From contig NC_061863.1 of the NCBI RefSeq assembly GCF_907164915.1, forward strand, positions 5,014,340 through 5,078,339: a stretch of 64,000 nt of DNA. The letters run 5' to 3'. Of this stretch, positions 21,661-32,929 are shown piece by piece. The translations under genes were made by a program, and so were the position numbers. The stretch is from Impatiens glandulifera (Eukaryota > Streptophyta > Magnoliopsida > Ericales > Balsaminaceae). Positions within the stretch are counted from its first letter, which is position 1; each line of letters opens with the position of its first letter. The notes under the pieces were generated by a model. It ran no database searches, was not told the origin of the DNA, and was given only the letters and a program-made list of their open reading frames with translations.

Positions 21661-24600
21661 ATGGAATCTATGATCATATCCTCTTCATCTCTTTCTTCGA
21701 TCACTCCAATATCTTCTCTACCCACTTCCCGTTGTTTCAGCAAGTTCCATTTCACTCAACCCATCACCCGGAATTCAATGAGTCGACGGTTGTTAGTTTC
21801 TTGCAATGCCGCCCAATCGCCGGAGAAATTGAAAGAAACCAAACTATGGGGAGGTAGGTTCGAAGAAAGCGTCACTGATGTGGTCGAGAGGTTCACTGAA
21901 TCAATCTCATTCGATAAGCAGCTTTACAAGCAGGATATCCAGGGAAGTCGAGCTCATGCATCCATGCTAGCGAAACAGGTTGAAATTGAGTTTATATATA
22001 TATTGGAGGATTGGGTTGGCAGGGATTAATTTTTTGTTTTGTTTTGGCAGGGATTAATGACTGAGAGTGATAAGGATAGTATTCTTCAAGGGCTTATTCA
22101 GATTGAGAAACAAATTGAAGATGGGGAATTTGTTTGGAGGACTGATAGAGAGGATGTTCATATGAATATTGAAGCTACACTTACTGATTTGATTGGTGAG
22201 CCTGCAAAGAAGTTGCATACTGCTCGGAGTCGAAATGATCAAGTTTGTACTGATTTTCGGCTGTGGTGTCGAGATGCTATTGATGCAATTTGTTATCGTA
22301 TTAACCTTCTTCAGGTTAGTTATCTTAACTTAGCGACCATGTTTGTTTTTATGTTGAAAATTGAAATTGAATAGGATGATTGTTAAACTAGTATTTTCTT
22401 TGTGATCTACAGGTTGAATTAGTGAAGTTGGCTGCTGCAAACAGTGATATTATAGTTCCTGGTTATACCCATTTGCAAAGGGCACAGCCTGTTTTACTAC
22501 CTCATCTTCTTTTATCATATGTTGAACAGGTTCCATTAAATTCCTTTTATTCTCTTGAATTGTGTGTCCTAAAGGCTTGAAATTTGATGCTTGAGCTTCT
22601 CATGTCATTTGCTTCAAAGTTCAAACTCTTACTTTTTTTTATCATTGGGGGTCTAGTGGGAATGATTTTAGCTTGTTTTGGCTATTCAAAAGTACACTTT
22701 CTTCTATGTCTGTGGCAACAGCAATATTTGATCTAACTTGTTTATCCTTCATCAAATGAAATGCTGGTGTGAACATATTGTCTAGAGAATTAAGAAGTTT
22801 GACTTTCAGTGAAATGCTTCAAACTACATATTGTTAAAAGTATTTATAACTGATTCAACTGCTCTAACTCGCTCAGCTACTCGATATGAATAGAGGGAGA
22901 TTTTGGAATAATTTTCTCAACGATATATCTTTAAAAGAGTAAACATTCATATGATCATATATATGCTAACAATTGATGAGAGTGCAACAGTTTAACTTGT
23001 GGTATATGCTAATAAATAGATAACTTGTGGAACTTGGTTAAATTAATATAGGTGGTAGAATTATGCATCCCCCAATGAAACTTTTAACACAAAATGAGTT
23101 GTTTCGAAGATGATCGCAGAACATAGGGTCGATGTTAAAATTCGAGTGTTTGTAGAGTCGGTGTTGGGAATATTTGTCATAGTGGTGATACTGGAGTTTT
23201 TGCGGTTATGATGTCAAACGCAAGTGAGATCCCCATATAAGAGATGATCCAAATGTCATTTGTTTCCTTTTGGATTTGTTACTGCTATTAATGAAACATA
23301 AGACTTGTTTGGTTTTGAATGTTTTTGGGAAACATACTGCAAAGAACCACGTAGTCATTCTTCGATCTGTTTTGTTTCTGCAGGGAACAAAAAGCAATAG
23401 AAAAGACATATATTAGTTGGATTTGTTTGTCTGGATATGAAACTATTGTATTGAGAATAGTGAGTAACCTCAGATGAGAAAGGACCAAGATTAGAATCTA
23501 TGATTTATTGAGAAATGAATTGCCTAAGTTTGAGGGAAGAAAATTAGAGAATATTATATATGAGATATATATTGTCTTCCAACATTCACAATCTAATATA
23601 AAAAGCTCTTGTTACATTCTTCTACATGTATAATAATAATCTAACAACACTTAACTAATTACATATTCTTTAACTAATAGGCTTTTGGTCAAGCCCCATT
23701 GAGGCCTAGCTCTTTTACAACTGGTCTTTGATTGGGTAAACACATGTATAAGTAAAGAAGCAACATTGATAACAGAATAACAAGTTAATTTGTGAGACTT
23801 GCCTTAAGTTGGCGTATCTCAATTAGATCACCCCAGCAACCACAAAATCTACCACACTTTTATGTCAATGAAATGTATCTATTTTTCTGAATAAATTTGT
23901 GTTTTTTTCTAGTGAGACTCAAATCCAGGTTTGCTAAAATTATCGTTTGTAAATAGGGTCATGTATTCTTTGAAACAAACATGGTAGATAAAGATGTATA
24001 TGAATTCACCTGTAAAGAGATGCTGTTCTTCTCACTTAGAGCTGCACAATCTGATTTTTGCTGCTCTCCAATTGTAGCTTGATCGTGATTATGGGCGCTT
24101 AAAAGACTGCAGATCAAGGCTGAACTATTGCCCTCTTGGTGCATGTGCATTGGCAGGAACTGGTCTGCCTATTGACAGGTTCATGACAGCTGAACTCTTG
24201 GGTTTCGCAGCCCCAATGAGTAACAGGTATGTATACGAACCTGTGGAACTATTTCACTTTCTTGATTTTCTGTCAAACTTTAGAGAAATTTTGTTGTTGT
24301 ATCTGGTATATTAAAGGTAAATTCAGGAATAATTCTAATATAATCAATTTTCAAAGCATCAAATAACATGCTAAATTAAATAAATTCCACATTTTTTATT
24401 TTAAAGTATTTTGAGTCATTTTCAAAACATTCTGGAAGAAAAACGAGCTTTTGATGCAAATTCAGAAAGCAAAAAGATCTTTCCATATTCATTTGTTGCT
24501 ATTTACTTTTCTTCTGGTGGTAGAAGTTTTCACCTCAAACAATTAGTGACATCTTTATTTGGAACAGCATTGATGCAGTTTCAGATCGGGATTTTGTTCT

Positions 24601-26642
24601 AGAGTTTCTATCTGCTAATTCCATACTGGCCATCCATCTCTCCCGACTTGGAGAAGAATGGGTTTTGTGGGCTTCAGAGGAGTTTGGGTTTCTCACTCCA
24701 AGTGATTCCGTTTCAACTGGAAGTAGTATAATGCCTCAGAAGAAAAATCCAGATCCAATGGAACTTGTTCGTGGAAAGTCTGCTAGGGTCGTCGGGGACT
24801 TGGTTACTCTTCTTGTCTTGTGCAAAGGGCTCCCACAAGCCTACAATCGTGATTTACAGGTATATATATTGTTCATTAACTGGCTTTGTGCATCTTGTGA
24901 AGTTTCTTCTATTAGCTTGCTATTTGGAAACTAGTATTTGCCACAATCATTATCCCATTAAAAAATTGTCAAAGTTAAAACTGAAATTGAAAGTTACTAT
25001 ATTTTGTTACCATGTCCAGATTATATTGTGCTTTTTGTTACTTCATTTGTTATACAAATTATTTTATAGAAAAAAATCAATCATTTGGTAATTTTTTCTT
25101 TCATTTGTAAGGGATTTTTTTTCCCTAGATCATGTTCAAATTATTTTTGAATCATGCAAATTTTTTCTTGATTTTTGGCAAACATAACAAATATAGATTT
25201 TTTTGGATCAAGCCTAATTTTTCAGGGCAGTGATTAACCTCCTGCTGTCCGAGTTAGTTTTGATAAGATTTGTTGGCTTCATCTGGGAGCGATTTCTTTG
25301 GGTTTAGAAATATGACAAAATTCTTTAAATTATCTTCCATTTTGTCAATTTCATTTTTATTTGGGTTGTTTTAGATCACTTATTCTGCTAAAACTATTGT
25401 ACCTTTCAATGTATTTCAAAAATATATATTATCTTGAGTTTATTATGTTTCACAATTTATTTCATATAATATAATTGATTCATATATTCTTTTCCTTTAT
25501 TTTTTTTTACCATAAAATATCTGTATAAGAACGTGTATAAGTTTTATATTTTAATTTTCTTTTTAAAACAGGAGGACAAAGAACCTTCATTTGACAGTGT
25601 CAAAACAATATTGGCAATGCTAGAAGTAACGGAAGAGTTTACTCGCAACATCACGTTTAATCAGGAAAGAATTAAGAAGTCCTTACCAGCTGGCCATCTT
25701 GATGCCACAACCCTTGCAGATTACCTTGTGAAGAAGGCAAGTCAATATTTTTTTCATTACATTGATTCTAGGTTTACATGTTTTTTCTCAGTTTTGTTAA
25801 CTTTATTTTACTCCAGATATATTTTTTCTTTTTAATTTTAGGAAGACATACAACAAAACTAAGCTTCTTGCTTCTTGAATCTAGAACTAGGTCTATTATT
25901 TATGATCTCAACTTTCAAAACTTGCAAAACCAAACAATAAAAGAAATACAAATATAGAAATGAAAGCAAACACCTTTAGATCGGGTTATGCCAGTAGGGA
26001 GATTTGTTTGTCTACATAGGAATTAATTCATCATTCCTATTATCATCCAGTGTTTGCAATCTTCTCGGTGTGGAATAGTCAATTTGGAAACTGATTATTT
26101 GTCACAATCGTGATCCTATTAAGAAATTGTCAATGTTAATATTGAAAGTAATTTGTTGTTTCATTTGGTATGAAGATTTTTCCTGGATCATAATTCATAT
26201 TACAGACATAACAAATGTAGGTTTTTTTGGATAGTGTTCAGAAAAGTGTATAATATGAGAGCCTTAGACAACAATTTGGCTCTTTTTGGTGTTGTTACGT
26301 CGTATCATTCTTGTACTGTTTGCAACCTTCTCGAAGAGTTAGGATTTTCTGTAATTTTCTAAAAGTTTGTTGTTGTTTTGGTTTCAGGGAATCCCTTTTA
26401 GAACTTCTCACGATATAGTAGGAAGGGCGGTTGCATTTAGCCTTACGAAAAGCTGCCAACTTCAAGATCTCACTCTTGATGAGTTGAGAAGCATCGATGG
26501 AGTATTCGACGAAGATGTTTATGAATATCTAGGCGTAGAGAATTCAATTAAAAATTTCAGCTCATTTGGCTCAACCGGAGCAGAATGTGTTGCTAGTCAA
26601 CTTCGAAACTGGATGTTGAAACTTGAGATCAACAACCAATAA
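21661..26642 (+). CDS. ASL: Argininosuccinate lyase, plastid-targeted
   Basis: Seven exons (21661-21978, 22051-22314, 22413-22529, 24078-24226, 24568-24859, 25572-25736, 26388-26642) give 519 aa, the usual plant length. The enzyme splits argininosuccinate into arginine and fumarate, the last step of arginine synthesis, in the chloroplast. Seen: Ser-rich transit peptide (first about 50 residues); substrate-binding block [11 protein letters not shown] at about 161-171; [10 protein letters not shown] with the conserved His; and the fumarase/ASL superfamily signature [12 protein letters not shown] at 334-345 containing the catalytic Ser loop. The C-terminal domain runs from [10 protein letters not shown] to the stop. 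Frame and splice sites are intact. Intron 6 uses a GC donor (AAG|GCAAGT at 25737) with AG acceptor. Intron 3 is long (1.5 kb) and contains only unassigned AT-rich DNA. Confidence 0.95.
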
Positions 26643-26902
26643 CTGAATAATGCTTTTGAAGGAATATATGTTGTTAAGTCACTGGTGTGTGATATGAAAC
26701 CATTATTTATTAAGTTGTATGATTTTCCAAACATGGTTTCAGTTATAGATTTTAGCAAGTACTATGTCAATAAATTTTGAGTGAGATTCTTTTTTAAAAA
26801 TTATATTTTCTTATGCAGAATGTTTTTAAGAATAAAGATGTCTTGTTTAAGAAACTAAAACTTGTATGTCACTAAAAAGTCATAGCTCAAAGAAAATAAA
26901 AA

Positions 26903-26982
26903 AGAATTCTTAAGAAACACTAGTATGAAACTTACGTAAGAATTCTTAAGAAACACTAGTATGAAACTTACGTTGTACGGGA
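26903..26982 (-). mobile_element. Helitron-like 3' terminus, end duplicated
   Basis: Read on the minus strand, a weak hairpin around CCCGTACAACGTA (about 26968-26981) is followed by ATACTAGT. The CTAG at 26956-26959 plus T is the canonical Helitron 3' boundary. A direct repeat places a second CTAG at 26920-26923 with the same flank (AAGAATTCTTAAGAAACA). The hairpin is only partly paired, so the end is old. It lies immediately downstream of the RPA-like gene, in the same orientation. Confidence 0.5.
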
Positions 26983-27501
26983 AAAATATAAACGAAATTT
27001 TTATAAAATATTTAATTTAATAAAAGAGAATATATTTATATGAAGAGAAAATATAATATATATATATATATATAATTAGAGAAAAAAATAAAAAAAATAA
27101 TTATTATTAATTGTTTCATAATATAAGTAAATTGTATAAAAATAAATAATAAAAAAATAATATATAAATAATCGTGGAAAAACTATGTAAGGAAAAATAT
27201 ATTTATATAAAATTAATTATGAAATATATACATGATGTGAGAAAAAAAAATGATTGATTAAAACTGAAAATAATAATAATACAATACAAACCAAAAGGCT
27301 TGATTTAATTTAAACTATTGAAAGCAAAAATAAAATTTAAGTTAACACAATATTAAACAAACATTCATAAAAAAAAATAAATGTATAACTCTGGTATAAT
27401 TTAAGATATCCTATATTATAATAATAGTTAATAATGTATACTAATAAAAAAAACAATTTCTATAAAATGAAATTAAAAAATTGTAAAATAAAAAATAAAA
27501 A

Positions 27502-27843
27502 CTAAATTTTTTGTCTTTTTTGTCTTATCTCTTCAACAACTTTGTCTGCTGCTACTCCCTAATAAAATTTAATTAACATATAAAACACATTTCAAAAACT
27601 TAAATAAGACATTAAAATAGATAATAAAAAAAACAATTTATTTGATCACAAAAAATTGAAAAAGTACCTCTTTAACAGCTTTGTTTGAAATTGATGATCC
27701 TCCCTAATAAAATTTAATCAAATATATATAAACGTTTCAAATATCTAAATAAGACATTAAAATAGATTAAAAAAACAATTTATTTGATAAAAAAATTGAA
27801 AAAGTACCTCTCCAACAATTTTGTCTGAAATTGATGCTCCTCC
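27502..27843 (-). repeat. Triplicated mini-exon with its intron
   Basis: Three consecutive units of about 140 bp each hold a short exon (27808-27843 GGASISDKIVGE, 27668-27703 GGSSISNKAVKE, 27502-27558 starting GVAADKVVEE) and near-identical intron flanks (GACATTAAAATAGAT, CAATTTATTTGAT, AAAAAGTACCTC). Each unit keeps phase and splice sites, so tandem duplication lengthened the C-terminus of the RPA-like gene in 12-residue steps. Confidence 0.75.
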
Positions 27844-29818
27844 CTTAACAAAATTTAATTTAATATATAAAACATGTTTCAAAGTTGAGCATAAAGATAT
27901 CCAAAATATGTTTACCTGTTGAGTAATGAGTGATTGACTTGGATCAAACACTTTTATAATTGTAAAATTGTGTGATTTTTTCTTGAGGTTGTAATTAGTA
28001 ATTTTAACTTGGAACACAAGTTTTCGCGATGACATTGATGATAACGGCAATGGTAAATCTTTGTCACAACTCGGATGTAATTGTAACAAATCTGAAACAG
28101 TTAGATTAACTAACTTATTTACAACTCTATCAAAAAGCACAAATAGTGCAGCTCCTGACTCGTCACCAACCTCAATCTCTAATTTATATCTAAAATAGAT
28201 ACAAAATAATTAATGAAAAAACAAAATAGATATAATTAAATATATGAATATAGTTTGTTAATGATCAAAGAGACAAAAATAAACACCTTGGAGTAGGATT
28301 TTTTGTAACTTTAACACATGAGTTGCAAAAAAAAACATCGCCCTCGAGTGTTACTTTTCTGCGACAATCATCACAAGAGTAGTAAAACCAACCATTGTAG
28401 TTGCATACATTATTGATTGTCGCTTCAACGGTACGTATACATTCCTGTTAACCAATAAACTAGTAAGATAACTATAAAAATATTGAAATACCAATTTTAC
28501 CAACCTTGCTTTCCTCATTTGACAATAGGTTGTATAATTTCTCAATTGTGTGTCGATCTTTCATCATCTCATCTTGTAAAGACATCGAACTTTCAACAGT
28601 ATCATCCAACAAACATACTTGAGATGGATGGACAGCAAATCTACAATTAGTTGAGTAAAGGTGGCACAAAAATAACAGTCATTAAAACAACAAATATTTA
28701 AACAAAGAGTATTGTTTAAAGAAAGACAATATCAACCTTTCTCGCATAATCACCACCTCTGGAATCATTAGATTTTGAAAAACTTGTGTGGCCGTTGTTG
28801 AAAAAGGACATGATGACCTATTGAAAGCACATAAAAATGGTTAACACAAACATATTAAGACATAAACATATATTTTTTTTTACAATTCATACATTGGTAT
28901 AACTTGACAAGTAAGCCGGTCACAACTATTACGATAGGATCTTGGTTGTTAGATCCTTCAACAAATTCAAATTTTTCGGCTATGTTTCCCCATAAAGTTA
29001 GATTAATATCTTCTCCACTATAAAATAACACATAGAAAAGATAAAAATTAAAATATTTAATAAATTAAAATATTTAATAAATTAAAATATTTAATAGAGT
29101 AAAAAAACAAAAGAACTCATTTAACTTATAGATTTATAAATGACCAACCTATCAAATTAAAGGTTTAAACCACGTTTTGTAACTGTGTTATATCCAGTTT
29201 TGCTAAAAGTCTTAGAGCCCAAACTGATAAGACGAGCTATAATAACTATAACATAAAAAAGGAAAATGTAAGTTAAAAATTAAATGAAAGACAATAGTTA
29301 ATCAAAACACTACCTGTTAGTTGTGAGCAATTGTCACTTCTAGAAATAACCTCCTTGTAATCAGAAAAATTAAATTTATATCTCGGAATATTTAGAATCT
29401 CAGAAACAGACTTCATGGTTGTCCCGTAGCTAAACAAAATTTTCAAAGAGTTTGGAACTGGTTTGTACTGAGCGTTTGACTTGACAACTCAAAATTTTTG
29501 AAATATGTACATGTTACCCTCCTTTAATAAGTTTCGATGTCTTGGAACAAATTGACGATTGATGCTAACGTGAATAACCGCACCCTATAAATTACATGTT
29601 AGTTTGCACTAACATACATTAATATATAACAAAATATTAAACACACTTACCTCCTTGTCTATTAATAAGAAATCAACACTTAATAATTCATTATTTTTTT
29701 TTAGTATTTATCGCATCCCACATATACATAACTCTTGCAACTAAATGTTTGTAGTTGTCACCCGTAATCAAATCTAGAATTCCAATCCAATGGAGGTTTG
29801 TGTGTCCATTTTCTGATA
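27502..29818 (-). pseudogene. RPA70-like single-strand DNA-binding protein, Helitron type, broken
   Basis: Exon-like pieces on the minus strand: about 29818-29651, 29584-29314, 29238-29150, 29022-28903, 28817-28743, 28643-28505, 28446-28285, 28190-27916, then three mini-exons ending with TAG at 27502-27504. Seen: an N-terminal OB-fold (DUF223-like, with HLVARVMYMWD), a central OB-fold (INLTLWGNIAEKF) and the C-terminal RPA domain with a CDDC...CNSC zinc site at about 28350-28390. Plant Helitrons often carry such RPA-like genes, and a Helitron-like 3' end lies just beyond its stop. Two in-frame stops break it: TGA at 29489-29491 and a TAA in the third piece (around 29158-29162). No start ATG was found. 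No RepHel helicase is visible, so the element is a truncated or internally deleted derivative. Confidence 0.75.
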
Positions 29819-31960
29819 TTTTGATATGAATTGAGATTATAATTATAATAGTTAGTATAAAATATAAACATAAAAATAAAATTTAAAATAAAAAAACTTT
29901 AAGAATATTTATATGTAAATGTAGATTGAATAATAATAAAAAATTAAATAATATAATATATTAAATATGAGAATAAAGACAAATATTATAAAATAATGAG
30001 AAATAATAAATATAATATATTTAAAAAAATTCTTTTATAATTAAAAATAAATATCGTGTATTAGTTTTTAATAGATTCACCATCTTCGGTAAAAATATTT
30101 ATTTATTTTTATGAAAATTTAATATATTATGCCAAACATTTTTTCATATAAAAACATTAAGAATATTTAAGTGAATAATTGGATTGTTATAATTAACGAA
30201 AGTATATGTGAAAAAATGACCAAATATTTAAAAATTAGATGTTATGGACATAACAAACACATTTATTATAAAAGAAATTATTTATATATCATATGTTAAT
30301 AATAATAATAAATTATTAATATAATATGAATATATTAAAAATGAGAATAAAGATAAATATTGAAAAATAATGGGAAATAATAAATAATTAATTGAATGTT
30401 TAATAATATTTCAAAAAAAATTATTTATTTCTTTTGTGATTAAAAATAAATATTATTAAATACATTAAACTTTATCATGTGAAATTGTTTGGAATAGAAA
30501 AAAAATCTTATACTCAAAAGATAGAGATCATCTTTTTTTCAACTAATAAAACTATATGTATTTAAAAAAATTAAATATATTTAACCTAAAAAATTATTTT
30601 TATTTTATTAAATAATAAAATATAGTCATTACTCCTACTTTGACTCAAAAGAGAATGAATATTATATTGAATAACTTCAACTAAAATAATTTTAAAAATA
30701 TTTAGATTGAATAATAATAAAAAGATTATTAATATAATATAAATATATTAAATATGACAAATATTATAAAATAATTGAATAATAAATTAATTAATTAAAC
30801 GTTATAATGAGTAATAATAATATTTAAAAAAAAATGGAGAATAGAAAAAAAAAATATTATGCTAAGAATAAAGAGATTATATGCATTTAAATTTTTTATT
30901 TTATTAATTAGTCATAAAATTTAATTATTACTTGTACTTTAACCAAGATGATTCCGGGAAAAAAAACAATGAACAATACACATTGGTGAAACATAACATA
31001 TTACCAATTTAATTATTGAATGAAATAATGATGTTGATAGAGAAATTGATGTTAATATAATTTAATTATTACTCACTTTAACCAAGATGGAATTCAAAAG
31101 ATAGAATGTTGTTGTAGTTGCCTAGAGAAAAAAAAAAAAGCAAAACAGTGAAAGCCGCAAAATGAGACCGAATAGGCAGAATATCACTCTTCTATCTTAA
31201 ATTGAACTTTGGTGATGTAAAATTATTTATAGGAAAACAAATATTTAGATGGAAAAGAAGATGAAAAGTTTGGTTGATTTATTATATTTATTTAATTGCA
31301 GTTACACGGTTCTGTTTTTCATAATTATTGTTTTTGCGTTAAATTTTATAATTATTATAATATGATAACTGAAAGTTAAGTTTTATATTATAATTGAAAG
31401 TTAAATTTTATAATTAATATAATATATAATTGAAAATTTTAATTTTATTGTAGGTTTTAATGTTTTATAATTAGTATTTAATGCTAAACATGATAACTAC
31501 ATCTTTTTCCTATTTTATATTAATGGGATAATGGAAAGTTACATTTTATAATTAATATAATATATATTTGAAATTCTTAATTTTATTACCGGTTAAGTTT
31601 TATATTATAATTAATATAATATGATAACTGAAAGTTAAATTTTATAATTAATATAATATATAATTGAAATTATTAATTTTATTGTAGGTTTTAATATTTT
31701 GTAATTAGTATTATATGTAAAATATTAAATTTTAATATATTTTAATAATAATTATAAAATTAATATATATATACAATTCATAAATGAAGAGAGAGAAATA
31801 TGAAAAAATACCTTGTGATATGAGAACTATTTTGGAGAGAGCGTAAAGTACACCCTCAACATTTCAAATTAAGCTGGAGATTATTGACAATCAATGAGGT
31901 TTTTGATTGACTTGTAACAATGGGACCGTGAATAAATCTTAATCATCTTCTCCCCAGCAC
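29819..31960. other. Very AT-rich region, internal repeats
   Basis: No gene is seen. ATTAATAATATAATAT-type blocks recur through 29900-30900, and a phrase reading AATTGAAAGTTAAATTTTAT with variants recurs several times at about 31370-31720. This probably includes the 5' part of the RPA-bearing Helitron, but no 5' TC terminus could be fixed. Confidence 0.4.
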
Positions 31961-32330
31961 CATGGCATGCCGAGAGAGAGAGAAAGAGCTCATACACCCA
32001 ACTCCCTTTAGCCATCCCTACTCAACTCAGTCAATATTCACCTTCCCTTACATAAACCCATTTTACCCCTCCATCCCCTTGTCGCCTGCCAAGCTACCAA
32101 ACCCCCCATCAATCTCCCGCCATTGCCCAGAAACCTACAACCAACCAACTTTGTCGTTGTGGTACAACCATCAACCCGCCACAATCATCCATCGCCATAA
32201 CCCCACACGACCCTCCAAACACAAATGACAAACCCCAAACTGTCCACCCAATCCCACTTTGTCCACCCACCCCACAAACCAACATATCAACCCTTCACAC
32301 ATAACTACCCACTAGGTTGAGGTTCCATCA
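31961..32330. other. C-rich island of uncertain origin
   Basis: The + strand turns abruptly C-rich and G-poor (runs such as CCCTCCATCCCCTTGTCGCC) within very AT-rich DNA. An 88-codon frame (31962-32228) is Pro/His/Ser-rich without a recognisable domain. It may be the 5'UTR or ORF1 start of the LINE that follows; this is inference. Confidence 0.35.
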
Positions 32331-32929
32331 AGTTCACTCCACAAGTCTGTCGAGTCACCCGTTCAGGTTCTTTCCACCAGTCGTACTTACTCAGAGGCGT
32401 TCTCAAAATCTACAAAGGCATTTAAAAACACCCTATTAAATATGAAACTAAGCTTTTTAATAGGTTTTTTTTTTTAATATGAAAACACCCTAGTTGCTAT
32501 CATCGTTACAGAAAGGTTTTTTTTTTCGGCACCCTTGAAACATCCACCAGAGTCTAGAGGCACAAAACTATTGGCCAGGTGGTCCGTTAAGCCACGTTAC
32601 CACCGCTATCTCAAATCATAAAAGTATCAACGACAAGCCACACATCCCAAAGGCGGAGGGAGCTTCAATCCTGGCTTTGAAGTCTCCGTCGATTGAATTT
32701 GGAAATCTCGTTGGCATAGCTGAAGTGGTTAGCGGGTCCAATGTCTCTATTGTCATGAACCAAGTTTGCAAGGAATAAAGTTGTATGTATAATTATAACA
32801 ACATTGAAAGTGCGAATTGCAGTGTACACGTGGCGGGATTAGAAACGGAAGCAGGCGACCTTCCACCGCCCTTTAGTGTTGGTGAGGAGGCACAAAGGAC
32901 AGACAATCAAATCCACAAACTCTCATAAG

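Noticed and set aside
31962..32228. 88-codon Pro-rich frame as a gene
   Set aside because: No domain, no splice structure, lies in a strand-biased C-rich island beside a LINE; noted only as composition.
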